DNA of 64,000 nucleotides, from assembly GCA_016721465.1 (NCBI GenBank), contig JADKIA010000027.1, forward strand, positions 186,001 to 250,000. Reading direction: 5' to 3'. Below, piece by piece: positions 27,696 to 35,596 of the stretch. Origin of the DNA: Ideonella sp. (lineage in GTDB: Bacteria; Pseudomonadota; Gammaproteobacteria; Burkholderiales; Burkholderiaceae_C). The translations under genes were made by a program, and so were the position numbers. Each line of letters starts with the position of its first letter. Within the stretch, counting starts at the first letter, position 1. The notes under the pieces were generated by a model. The model made no database searches. It was not told where the DNA came from and worked only from the letters and a program-made list of their open reading frames with translations.

Positions 27696-29543
27696 TCAGC
27701 CGGGTGGTGGTTCTTCCGCGGGCCTGGACCAGGCCTGCTGGCTGAGCCGCGCTGCCGTGGCCTGGCGCTCCTGGGCCCACAGCTGCTCCAGTTGCTGGTG
27801 CCCCTGCTTGGACACACTGATCAGCTTCTGCTCGTCGCCCATGTGGGTGGCCATCGCGTCGAGCAACTCGAGGCTGTGCTGGCGGAAGCGCAGGGCCTGG
27901 TTGCGGGCCTCGTGCGGCTGCCAGCCCAGCGCCTCCAGGACGCTTCGGCCGCTCATCAACGCCGAGTCCAGCGTCTCGCGTTCCACCAGCGTCACGCCCA
28001 ACTGGCGCAGCTTCGCATAGTGCGACACGTTGCGGGCTCGCGCAACCACGGTCACCTGCGGAAAGTGCTGACGAACGATGTCAGCGACTTCCACGCTTTG
28101 TTCCACATCGTCGATGGCCAGCACGAAGACCTTGGCCTCGGCCACGCCGGCCATGCGCAGCAAGTCCAGGCGCGTCGCGTCGCCGTAGAACACCGGCCAG
28201 CCGAAGCGGCGCACCGTGTCCACCTGGTCGGCGCTGTGGTCCAGCACCGTGGCGGACAGGCCGTTGGCGCTGAGCAGCCGACCCACCACCTGGCCGTAGC
28301 GGCCGAAGCCGGCGATGACCACCGGCGCATGCTGGGGCTCGGCCATGGTCTCTGGCGGTGGACCATCGCGCCGGGCGGCCAGCCCCGGCGCGACCCAGCG
28401 GTCGATCACCAGCAGCATCATGGGTGTCACCAGCATCGACAGCGCCACCGCAGCCACCAGGAAGGACGAGGTCTTGCCATCGATCACGCCGGCCTGTTGT
28501 GCGGTCTGGAACACCACGAAGCCGAATTCACCACCCTGGGCCAGCAGCGCGATGAACACCGGCCGCTCGGCCAGCGGCAGCGGCATCAGCCGGCCCATGG
28601 CGAACAGCATGAGTGCCTTCAGCAGCAGGAAACCCAGCACCACGGCCGCCACCTGCAGCGGGCTTGTCAGCACCACGGCAAAGTCGATGCTCATGCCCAC
28701 GGCAATGAAGAACAGGCCGAGCAGCAGACCCTTGAATGGCTCCAGATCGGTTTCGAGTTCCTTGCGGTATTCGCTCTCGGCCAACAGCACGCCGGCGAGG
28801 AAGGCGCCCAGGGCCATCGACAGCCCCACCGATTGCATCAGTGCGGCAGTGGCCACCACCAGCAGCAAGGAAGCGGCGGTGAAGATTTCGGGCGTGTCGC
28901 TGCGCGCGATCCAGCGCAGCGCGGGGCGCAGCAGCAAGCGGCCACCGAAAACGATCGCCGCGATCACCCCGAAAGCCTTGACCGCGCCGAGCCATCCCCC
29001 GTCCTGGGCGGCGGTGCCGCCCACCGCCAGCAGTGGCACGATGGCCAGAATGGGGATGGCCGCGATGTCCTGCAACAGCGACACGCTCAGCACGCTTTGG
29101 CCCGATGCGGTGGGCATCAGGTTGCGCTCGCCCAGCACGCCCAGGCCGATGGCCGTGGACGACATGGCCAGTCCCAGGCCGGCCACCAGGGCCAGACGTC
29201 CGTCCAGGCCAACAGCCATGCCCATGCCGGCCAGCAGCGCGGTGCTGCCGAACAACTGCACGCTGCCCCAGCCGAAGATGGGTCGGCGCAGGGACCACAG
29301 CCGTCGCGGCTCCAGTTCGAGGCCGACCAGGAACAACATCAGCACCACGCCGAATTCGGCCACGTGCAGCATGGCCTGCGGGTCGGTCACCAGTTTCAGG
29401 CCCCAGGGGCCGATAACGATGCCGGCCGCCAGGTAGCCGATGATGGCGCCCAGCCCCAGCGCGCGCGCAACGGGCACGGCCAGCACGGCAGCGGCCAGGT
29501 AGGTGAGGCTCGTGGCGAGCCAATGGGTGGTGGCGTGCTCCAT
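27696..29543 (-). CDS. kefC: Glutathione-regulated potassium-efflux system protein (CPA2 antiporter)
   Basis: 615 residues, near the 620 of E. coli KefC. Residues about 10-380 are a 12-span Na+/H+-exchanger-type domain (IIGYLAAGIVIGPWGLKLV, AEFGVVLMLFLVGLELEP, GLAMSSTAIGLGVLGERNL). A TrkA-N nucleotide-binding domain follows at about 400-520 (VIAGFGRYGQVVGRLLSANG, VFYGDATRLDLLRMAGV). In the KefB/KefC class, potassium efflux is coupled to proton entry and is held shut by glutathione and opened by glutathione adducts, which protects from electrophiles. The kefF gene lies directly upstream with 80 bases between. I call KefC over KefB because the flavoprotein partner precedes it, as in E. coli. 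Confidence 0.85.
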   Translation of the reverse strand: MEHATTHWLATSLTYLAAAVLAVPVARALGLGAIIGYLAAGIVIGPWGLKLVTDPQAMLHVAEFGVVLMLFLVGLELEPRRLWSLRRPIFGWGSVQLFGSTALLAGMGMAVGLDGRLALVAGLGLAMSSTAIGLGVLGERNLMPTASGQSVLSVSLLQDIAAIPILAIVPLLAVGGTAAQDGGWLGAVKAFGVIAAIVFGGRLLLRPALRWIARSDTPEIFTAASLLLVVATAALMQSVGLSMALGAFLAGVLLAESEYRKELETDLEPFKGLLLGLFFIAVGMSIDFAVVLTSPLQVAAVVLGFLLLKALMLFAMGRLMPLPLAERPVFIALLAQGGEFGFVVFQTAQQAGVIDGKTSSFLVAAVALSMLVTPMMLLVIDRWVAPGLAARRDGPPPETMAEPQHAPVVIAGFGRYGQVVGRLLSANGLSATVLDHSADQVDTVRRFGWPVFYGDATRLDLLRMAGVAEAKVFVLAIDDVEQSVEVADIVRQHFPQVTVVARARNVSHYAKLRQLGVTLVERETLDSALMSGRSVLEALGWQPHEARNQALRFRQHSLELLDAMATHMGDEQKLISVSKQGHQQLEQLWAQERQATAARLSQQAWSRPAEEPPPG

Positions 29544-29623
29544 CTCAGTGGCGCCCGGCCGTTCCGAAGCCTCTGACCGCCGCCTTTGGGGGCAGGACCG
29601 TAGCGACGTGGGGGTCGTTCATG

Positions 29624-30238
29624 CTATGCCCCGGTTCGGCGTGCATCCATGGGCACCTCGCAGGCCGGGCAATCCGGCAACTGCTCGAGCTCGGGCCAGC
29701 GCGGCCAGTCGCGCAGGCGGTCGGCGAACAGCTGCGCGTGCTCGGCCAGGGCGTCCTCGTCGATGCGGTGCGCCCCATGCAGCACCAGCGGCGGCACGAA
29801 GCGCATGCCACACAGTGCCGCCGTCTGCTCATAGGGCGGCATGAAGGCGTCGAAGAAGTAGCGGTTGTGCCCGTCGCTGCGGTAGGACTCCTCCGGGCCA
29901 CCCGTGGATGTGACCAGCCACAGGTGCTTGCCCTGCAGCCGGTCGCCGCCAGGCCCGTAGGCCCAGCCGAACGCAAACGCCTCGTCCAGCCACAGCTTCA
30001 TCAATGGGGGCATGCCGTACCAGTGAGTGGGGTGCAGCCAGACCACCAGATCGGCACGCTCCAGGGCCGCCTGCTCCGTCGCCGCGTCGATCAGGTAGTC
30101 CGGGTAGCGGGCGTACAGGTCGCGTACTTCGCACGACGTGGCCGACTCGCCCAGGGCCAGGGCGCTGTGCATCAGGGCGCGCGTGACGCGCGACTGCGCC
30201 AGCTGAGGGTGGGCCACGAGGATCAGGATCTGGGGCAT
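29624..30238 (-). CDS. kefF: NAD(P)H-dependent flavoprotein oxidoreductase, KefF-like
   Basis: 204 residues with a flavodoxin-like fold: MPQILILVAHPQLAQSRVTRAL (FMN phosphate loop), LVVWLHPTHWYGMPPLMKLWLD (flavin edge), then GKHLWLVTSTGGPEESYRSDG. It belongs to the family of NAD(P)H:quinone oxidoreductases that includes KefF and MdaB. Placement directly upstream of the KefC-type antiporter on the same strand (80-base gap) matches the E. coli kefF-kefC pair, where KefF is a required activator of the channel. A role as free quinone reductase cannot be excluded from sequence. ATG 30238. Confidence 0.8.
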   Translation of the reverse strand: MPQILILVAHPQLAQSRVTRALMHSALALGESATSCEVRDLYARYPDYLIDAATEQAALERADLVVWLHPTHWYGMPPLMKLWLDEAFAFGWAYGPGGDRLQGKHLWLVTSTGGPEESYRSDGHNRYFFDAFMPPYEQTAALCGMRFVPPLVLHGAHRIDEDALAEHAQLFADRLRDWPRWPELEQLPDCPACEVPMDARRTGA

Positions 30239-30367
30239 GCGATCGGCGGTGGGGGCTCGAGGCGCTGTCGACGCGGCGACAGTCGGCGGTGGGTTTGCCC
30301 GGTGGGCGCTGCGCGCCGGGGTCTCGTAATATCGCAGCAAATCAGCACCTTGAAGCGGGGAGCGGAC

Positions 30368-30985
30368 ATGCCGGTGATCGTGGTGGCCAATCCCAAGGGT
30401 GGCGTGGGCAAGAGTACCGTGGCCACCAACGTTGCCGGCCTGCTGGCGCGCCAGGGCCATGCCGTGATGCTGGGCGATGTGGATGTGCAGCAGTCGTCGC
30501 GCCAATGGCTGGCGGCGCGGCCGCCGCAGCTGCCCGCCATCCGGGGCTGGGATTTGGCCGCCGACCGCATCGTGCGCCCGCCCAAGGGCACGACCCACGT
30601 GGTGCTGGACACGCCGGCCGGCCTGTCCGGTGCTCGGCTGGAGGCGGCCATGAAGATGGCCGACAAGCTGTTGATCCCCTTGCAGGCCAGCCTGTTCGAC
30701 ATCCAGGCCACCCACGCCTTTGTGCAGACGCTGCGCGCCCACCCGCGCGCCGGGCGTGTGGCCATGGGCCTGGTGGGCATGCGTGTGCGCGAACACACCC
30801 ACGCCCTGGAGCACCTGCACGAATTCATCGACACGCTGCCGCTGCCGCTGCTGGCCAGCCTGCGCGACACGCAGAACTACGTGCACCTGGCGGCACGCGG
30901 CCTCACACTCTGGGATGTCGCGCCCGGCCGCGTCGCACGAGACCTTGAACAATGGCAACCCTTGATCGATTGGCTGAAGACATGA
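30368..30985 (+). CDS. ParA-family ATPase (solitary, MinD/ParA-like)
   Basis: 205 residues, short for chromosomal ParA (about 260). It has the deviant Walker A motif PKGGVGKST at residues 9-17, MLGDVDVQQSSRQWLA (switch I) and VVLDTPAGLSGARLEAA (Walker B). No ParB or parS sites are seen nearby. Such short solitary ParA proteins position plasmids, chemotaxis clusters or cell-pole structures. The start at ATG 30368 follows GGGGAG by seven bases. The stop overlaps the ATG of the next gene by four bases (ATGA), so the two are translationally coupled, an odd partnership with a dehydratase-like gene. Confidence 0.85.
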   Translation: MPVIVVANPKGGVGKSTVATNVAGLLARQGHAVMLGDVDVQQSSRQWLAARPPQLPAIRGWDLAADRIVRPPKGTTHVVLDTPAGLSGARLEAAMKMADKLLIPLQASLFDIQATHAFVQTLRAHPRAGRVAMGLVGMRVREHTHALEHLHEFIDTLPLPLLASLRDTQNYVHLAARGLTLWDVAPGRVARDLEQWQPLIDWLKT

Positions 30986-31446
30986 CCCACCGCACCGTGC
31001 ACTTCCCGACCCTCGAATCCCTGCACGGCAAAGTGGGTCAGCACCTGGCCACCAGCGACTGGATCACGGTGGACCAGGAGCGCATCGACCTGTTTGCACG
31101 GGCCACGGGCGACCACCAGTGGATTCACATCGACCCCGAGCGGGCCAAGAGCGGGCCCTTCGGGGCCACGATCGCCCACGGCTTTCTCACGCTGTCGCTG
31201 GTGCCGGAGATCGCCCAGTCCGCCATGGCCATCGACGATGTGCGCATGAGCGTGAACTACGGGCTGAACCGGGTGCGCTTCATGGCGCCCGTGCCCTCGG
31301 GCAGCCGCCTGCGCGGGCACCTCAAGCTGGCCGCCTTCGAGCCCATCGAGGGCGGGGCGCAGTTGATCACCGAGGTCACCATCGAGCGCGAGGGCGAGGC
31401 CAAGCCGGCCTGCGTGGCCGAAACCGTGTCCCGCCGCTTCACCTGA
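30982..31446 (+). CDS. MaoC-like dehydratase (NodN type)
   Basis: 154 residues with the hot-dog fold of the MaoC family: FPTLESLHGKVGQHLATSDW, ARATGDHQWIHIDPERA (the catalytic D...H pair) and GATIAHGFLTLSLVPEI. It would hydrate enoyl-CoA thioesters as in beta-oxidation or polyhydroxyalkanoate supply; NodN-type members have uncertain substrates. ATG 30982 is chosen because it overlaps the parA stop as ATGA; a further in-frame ATG at 30952 would add ten residues. No other fatty acid gene is in the neighbourhood. A small CCCCC-TCTT-GGGGG hairpin follows. Confidence 0.85.
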   Translation: MTHRTVHFPTLESLHGKVGQHLATSDWITVDQERIDLFARATGDHQWIHIDPERAKSGPFGATIAHGFLTLSLVPEIAQSAMAIDDVRMSVNYGLNRVRFMAPVPSGSRLRGHLKLAAFEPIEGGAQLITEVTIEREGEAKPACVAETVSRRFT

Positions 31447-31460
31447 CCCCCCCGTCGGTC

Positions 31461-31474
31461 CCCCCTCTTGGGGG
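31461..31474 (+). terminator. Possible small GC hairpin after the MaoC-like gene
   Basis: CCCCC-TCTT-GGGGG, a 5-bp all-GC stem with a 4-base loop, 15 bases after the stop at 31446. No T-run follows (AATC), so termination is only plausible. Confidence 0.3.
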
Positions 31475-31534
31475 AATCGGCAGCGCGCCTGGCCGGTTAG
31501 CATCTGCTCGATCCATGGCATCGAAGGCAACGCG

Positions 31535-32278
31535 ATGAAAGTGCTGTTGATCGACGACCACCCGTTGATCCTGTCGGCGTTGCAGACGGTCATCCAGGGC
31601 GCGCGCGACGATGTCACGGTAGTGGGCGTTGAAACGGCCGCGCAAGCCCACACCGCATTGGCCGAAGCCGATGACTTCGATCTGGTGCTGCTCGACCTGG
31701 CGCTGGGCGAAGACGACGGATTCGCGGTCTTGGCCGAATTGCGCCAGGGGCATCCGGCGCTTCCGGTGGTGGTGGTTTCGGCCACGGAACGGCACAGCGA
31801 CGTGCTTCGTGCCGTGGACATGGGCGCCATGGGATTCGTGCCCAAGCGCACCTCCAACCGCGAGCTGGTGGGTGCACTCGGCATGGTGATGGCCGGTGGC
31901 GTGTACATCCCGCCACTGATGCTGGGGCTGATGTCCACGTTGCCAACGGCGGCGAACCCTGGGCCCGGCACGACCGAGCCAGACGCCGGCGGCGCGCCGA
32001 CGGTGGGTCAGCTGGCGCGCGCGGAGCCGCGCCAGACCCACCGCAACATGGCCTCGCTGGGCCTCACGCCGCGCCAGTCCGATGTGTTGGCCCTGCTGCT
32101 CAAGGGGCTGCCCAACAAGCTGATCGCTCGCGAGCTCAACCTCTCGGTCGAGACCGTGAAAGATCACGTGGCGGCCGTGCTGCGGGCACTGGGAGTCAGC
32201 TCTCGAACGCAGGCCGTGCTGGCTGTCAGCCAGATGAGCCAGGACGGCAGCTACAGCACCCACCGGTCCGTCGACTGA
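31535..32278 (+). CDS. LuxR/NarL-type response regulator
   Basis: 247 residues. The receiver domain spans about 1-120 with phosphoacceptor Asp54 (DLVLLDLALGEDDG), the acidic pair near 7-8 (LIDDHP) and the Lys at about 106 (GFVPKRTS). A 50-residue flexible linker leads to a LuxR-type helix-turn-helix (LGLTPRQSDVLALLLKGLPN, then LIARELNLSVETVKDHV). The ATG follows GAAGG by seven bases. The hybrid kinase starts 53 bases downstream, so the pair forms a two-component system. The target genes are unknown; its own neighbours ParA and MaoC do not suggest one. Confidence 0.92.
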   Translation: MKVLLIDDHPLILSALQTVIQGARDDVTVVGVETAAQAHTALAEADDFDLVLLDLALGEDDGFAVLAELRQGHPALPVVVVSATERHSDVLRAVDMGAMGFVPKRTSNRELVGALGMVMAGGVYIPPLMLGLMSTLPTAANPGPGTTEPDAGGAPTVGQLARAEPRQTHRNMASLGLTPRQSDVLALLLKGLPNKLIARELNLSVETVKDHVAAVLRALGVSSRTQAVLAVSQMSQDGSYSTHRSVD

Positions 32279-32331
32279 ATCGTTGACCCGATCGCTGGGT
32301 GGGCGCCCAGGCGGGTCGGAGCGCGGGCAGA

Positions 32332-33630
32332 ATGCGGGCTGTCACCATGCCTCCGCCGACACCCTCCCCTGCGCAGCCCTGGCCGATGGCCCCACAGCAG
32401 CATGACGAATCGCTGGTGCTGCAATTGCAGGCCGAGCTGGCCCAGGCCCGGCAAGCGCTGGCCGATGCCGAGGCCTCGAGCCTGGCCAAGACCCAATTCC
32501 TGGCCGCCGCCAGTCACGACCTGCGCCAGCCGCTGCATGCCTTGACGCTGTTTGCCGAGGCGTTGCAGTCTCGTCCGCAGGACGCCGACCAGCAGCGCCT
32601 GGTCGACAACATCCGAGCCGCGGTGGACTCGCTCGACAGCCTGTTCAGCGCCTTGCTCGACCTCACCCGCATCGACGCCGGCGCGGTTCAGGCGCGGCCC
32701 TGCACGTTTCAGGTGGAGGACCTGTGGCGTCGGCTGCGCGTGCATTTCGAGCCGCTGGCGTTCGACAAGGGCTTGGCGCTCAGGCTGCGCGGTGGGCACC
32801 ACCTGATCCATGCCGACCCGCTGCTGGTGGAGCGCATCGTGCGCAACCTGGTGGCCAATGCCATCCGCTACACCGAGGACGGCGGCGTGCTGCTGGCCGT
32901 GCGCCGTCGTGGCGATCGGCTGATGTTGCAGGTGTGGGACAGCGGCCAGGGCATTGCACCCGCCGATCAGCAACGGGTGTTCGGCGAGTTCGTGCAGGTG
33001 GCTGAGGCCACGCGATCCGGCGAACCGGGGTCGCGGCGCGGGCTGGGTCTGGGCCTGGCCATCGTCAAGCGCCTGACCGATCTGATGGGCGCCCGCGTCG
33101 AGCTCAAGTCCACACCCGGTCGCGGCTCCGTGTTCACCGTGCACCTGCCGCCCGGTCCGAACGAGGAGGCCAGCGAGCCGGCGGCGCTGGCGGTGCCCTT
33201 GAGCCAGACGCTGCACCTGCGCCACATCGTGGTGATCGAGCCCGATGCCGGCCTGCGCCAGGAACTGGCCGCGCTGTTGGCCAGTTGGGGCGCCGAGGTG
33301 ACCGCGCTGGACGGTGCGGCACTGCGCACCACCGGCACCACCTGCACCACGGTGGCGGTCGGTGCCGGGCCGGCTGCGTCTCGGCCGCACCTGGTGATCG
33401 TGGGCCTGCCGGTCGCCGGTGGCCTGGACGGCGATGCGCTGTTGTCCGCACTGCGGGCCCAGTTTGGCGCCGAGGTTCCGATGATGTGGGTGGGAGCTCC
33501 GGCCACGGCCGGCGCGGCGATCGGCTCGGCCGTGCCGGGCATCCATCGGCTTGCCAAGCCGCTGCAGCCCAACCGCCTGCGTGCCTTGATCGCCTTCCTG
33601 TTGGGAGGTGCCGACGGCAAGTCGGGCTGA
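32332..33630 (+). CDS. Hybrid sensor histidine kinase with a degenerate receiver domain
   Basis: 432 residues from ATG 32332; a later in-frame ATG at 32347 is possible. No membrane span is seen, so it is likely soluble. The HisKA dimerisation domain holds the phosphorylatable His in AAASHDLRQPLHAL, and the ATPase domain has N (NLVANAIRYTED), G1 (DSGQGI) and G2 (RGLGLGLAIVKR) boxes. The C-terminal domain resembles a receiver (IVVIEPDAGLRQELAALLASW), and the later Lys remains (HRLAKPLQPN), but the phosphoacceptor Asp position reads VIVGLPV. So it is probably a pseudo-receiver. It partners the upstream LuxR-type regulator. An input domain is not evident. Confidence 0.85.
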   Translation: MRAVTMPPPTPSPAQPWPMAPQQHDESLVLQLQAELAQARQALADAEASSLAKTQFLAAASHDLRQPLHALTLFAEALQSRPQDADQQRLVDNIRAAVDSLDSLFSALLDLTRIDAGAVQARPCTFQVEDLWRRLRVHFEPLAFDKGLALRLRGGHHLIHADPLLVERIVRNLVANAIRYTEDGGVLLAVRRRGDRLMLQVWDSGQGIAPADQQRVFGEFVQVAEATRSGEPGSRRGLGLGLAIVKRLTDLMGARVELKSTPGRGSVFTVHLPPGPNEEASEPAALAVPLSQTLHLRHIVVIEPDAGLRQELAALLASWGAEVTALDGAALRTTGTTCTTVAVGAGPAASRPHLVIVGLPVAGGLDGDALLSALRAQFGAEVPMMWVGAPATAGAAIGSAVPGIHRLAKPLQPNRLRALIAFLLGGADGKSG

Positions 33631-33645
33631 GGGCGCCCCCAGGCC

Positions 33646-33661
33646 GACGACCTACGTCGTC
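33646..33661. repeat. Short palindromic element in the gap after the hybrid kinase
   Basis: GACGAC-CTAC-GTCGTC, a 6-bp stem with 4-base loop. It sits in a GC-rich stretch (GCGCCCCCAGG and CGCCCCGAGGGGG on its sides) followed by TCAAC...GTTGA arms. The look is that of REP-like intergenic elements, but no other copy was found in this window by eye, so this is only a candidate. Confidence 0.3.
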
Positions 33662-33767
33662 CGCGCCCCGAGGGGGTGAGTCAACTCGGGAGCGGCCCCT
33701 TTGTTGACGCAAGAGGCTGGCGTACCGATTCGGGCGGTATGGTGGCCGCCCATGGCATGCTGCCGAC

Positions 33768-34439
33768 ATGGACCTCGTGTTTCAGCTCGAACGCGGCGGC
33801 AGCGACGCCTTCAAACGGCCGCCCGTGGTCTGGCGCGTGGACGAGCCGTTCCAGCTGAGCAGCCTGCAGCGGCGCTTTGCGCAGGACTGGGCGCCCTGGT
33901 ACGGCCCGGCGTTGTCGATCCACGCGGCAGCGATCGGCCGCCAGCTGGCCGCGCCAGTGGCGTGTTGCTTTGATGCGGGCCCCGTGCACGAATCCGCGCC
34001 CTCGGCGTTGGCGCGCTGGTGGGCGATGCCGGTGGTGCGGCGACGCCCTCGGCGCTTGCGCATCGCGCTGGCGCCGCCGGCCGATGGTCTAGAGCGGGGG
34101 TGGCCGATCAGCGATCGCATGGCCTGGCCCGTTGCGCACCGGCGGGGCCTGGCACTCAGCCTGAGCTTGCACCAGTTCTGGGGCGCAGCCTCCGACCAAG
34201 CGCTGCAGCCCGGGCCGGCGGTGTGGTGCGATTGCCCGGAGCGCGTGCCCACCCGCGCATTGCAATTGCCATCACTGGCCTTGACGGCGACGGACCGAGT
34301 CGCCGGCCAGCCGGGCGACGGCGCGCAGCGGCTCGAACACCGGCTGCACGACGGCATTGGGCTGCTCGTGCTGCTGCCCCGTCTCAGCGCCCGCCCTGTG
34401 GCCGACACGCTCGGCGCAGGGGGCGCTCATGAAGGCTGA
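33768..34439 (+). CDS. Uncharacterised protein
   Basis: 223 residues with no family I recognise. It starts MDLVFQLERGGSDAFKRPPVVWRVDEPFQLS and is rich in Arg, Ala and Trp with several PAxR-like segments, without a membrane span or signal peptide, and without cysteine clusters. No convincing ribosome-binding site precedes the ATG. It overlaps the 3' end of the convergent scpA gene by 13 bases, and codon use at third positions is high in G and C like its neighbours, which supports a real gene. Function cannot be assigned. Confidence 0.65.
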   Translation: MDLVFQLERGGSDAFKRPPVVWRVDEPFQLSSLQRRFAQDWAPWYGPALSIHAAAIGRQLAAPVACCFDAGPVHESAPSALARWWAMPVVRRRPRRLRIALAPPADGLERGWPISDRMAWPVAHRRGLALSLSLHQFWGAASDQALQPGPAVWCDCPERVPTRALQLPSLALTATDRVAGQPGDGAQRLEHRLHDGIGLLVLLPRLSARPVADTLGAGGAHEG

Positions 34440-35338
34440 TAGGCCAGCCGCACATAGATGGGTGCAAAGGCCTCGGCCTGCGTCACCTCCAGCAGGTGCT
34501 CTCGGGCCAGCTCCAGCATGGCGATGAAGGTCACCACCAGCACGGGCTGGCCCCGCGCGGGGTCGAACAACTCATGAAACTCCACGAACTTGCGGCCCTG
34601 CAGCGTGCGCAGCACGATGCTCATGTGTTCGCGCACCGACAACTGCTCGCGGCTGATGCGGTGGTGCTGGTTGAGCTTGGCGCGCTTGAGGATGTCGGCC
34701 CATGCCTCGCGCAGGTCGACGACGGCCACGTCGGGAAAGCGCAGCTGCAGGCTTTGCTCGACGGCCACCTGGGCGCGCAGGAAGTCTCGGCCCAGCACCG
34801 GCAGCTTGTCCAGGCGCGCAGCCGCCAGCTTGATCTGCTCGTACTCCAGCAAGCGGCGCACCAGCTCGGCACGCGGGTCTTCCACCTCGCCACTGTCGGC
34901 CGACTTCTTCGGCGGCAGCAGCATCCGAGACTTGATCTCGATGAGCATGGCCGCCATCAGCAGGTACTCGCTGGCCAGCTCCAGGTTGTGGTTGCGGATC
35001 TGGTCCACGTAGGCCAGGTATTGCCGCGTCACGCTGGCCAGCGGGATGTCGAGGATGTTGAAGTTCTGCTTGCGGATCAGGTAGAGCAGCAGATCCAGCG
35101 GGCCCTCGAAGGCCTCCAGGAACACCTCCAGCGCATCCGGCGGGATGTACAGGTCCAGCGGCATCTTGAACAGCGGCTCGCCATACAGGCGGGCCACCGC
35201 GATGCCGTCCACCGGCAGCGCATCGGCTGGCGCATCTGCAGGCAGGTCGGGCAAGTCGAGCGTTTCGGCCGGATGCGCCAGCCCGGGCGGCATGCCGACG
35301 GCTGGCGCCGACTGCGGCGCAGCGGCTGTGTCGGACAT
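34427..35338 (-). CDS. scpA: Segregation and condensation protein A
   Basis: 303 residues. The ScpA kleisin signature is clear: LEAFEGPLDLLLYLIRKQNFNI, then DIPLASVTRQYLAYVDQI and ELASEYLLMAAMLIEIKSRMLLPP. The C-terminal winged helix follows (FVEFHELFDPARGQPVLVVTFIAMLEL). ScpA bridges the two SMC subunits in the chromosome condensin. The first 60 residues are a non-conserved Pro/Ala extension, as is common in Burkholderiales. DUF3460 lies 16 bases upstream; scpB is not in the window, which is not unusual in this order. The 3' end overlaps a convergent gene. Confidence 0.92.
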   Translation of the reverse strand: MSDTAAAPQSAPAVGMPPGLAHPAETLDLPDLPADAPADALPVDGIAVARLYGEPLFKMPLDLYIPPDALEVFLEAFEGPLDLLLYLIRKQNFNILDIPLASVTRQYLAYVDQIRNHNLELASEYLLMAAMLIEIKSRMLLPPKKSADSGEVEDPRAELVRRLLEYEQIKLAAARLDKLPVLGRDFLRAQVAVEQSLQLRFPDVAVVDLREAWADILKRAKLNQHHRISREQLSVREHMSIVLRTLQGRKFVEFHELFDPARGQPVLVVTFIAMLELAREHLLEVTQAEAFAPIYVRLAYQPS

Positions 35339-35354
35339 GGGCTTGCGCCGCGGC

Positions 35355-35558
35355 TTACTTGCCGCTGCCGAAGTACACGTAGGGCTTCTGCGGCACGCGG
35401 GACACGCTGTTGGCCGCCTGCGCCTCGCGGTCGATGGCCTTGTCCCACAGCAGCGCGCGGCCAGCGCGCTGTTCAGCCTCGAGCGTCGGCTTCTTGGCCT
35501 TCAGGTCATTGATGAACTGAGTCACGTCGGAGGTGTGGCGTTTCCAGAGCAGAGGCAT
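35355..35558 (-). CDS. DUF3460 family protein
   Basis: 67 residues: MPLLWKRHTSDVTQFINDLK, then KKPTLEAEQRAGRALLWDK, the whole of the DUF3460 family. These small proteins are typical of Burkholderiales and almost always precede scpA, as here (16-base gap). Role unknown; the charged, helical sequence suggests a cytoplasmic protein. It is preceded by a SulP-type gene with a 38-base gap, so the four genes from metG to scpA may form one transcript. Confidence 0.85.
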   Translation of the reverse strand: MPLLWKRHTSDVTQFINDLKAKKPTLEAEQRAGRALLWDKAIDREAQAANSVSRVPQKPYVYFGSGK

Positions 35559-35596
35559 GGTGGGCTTCGTGGCGGGCTAGAGGGTTTCAGGCGATT

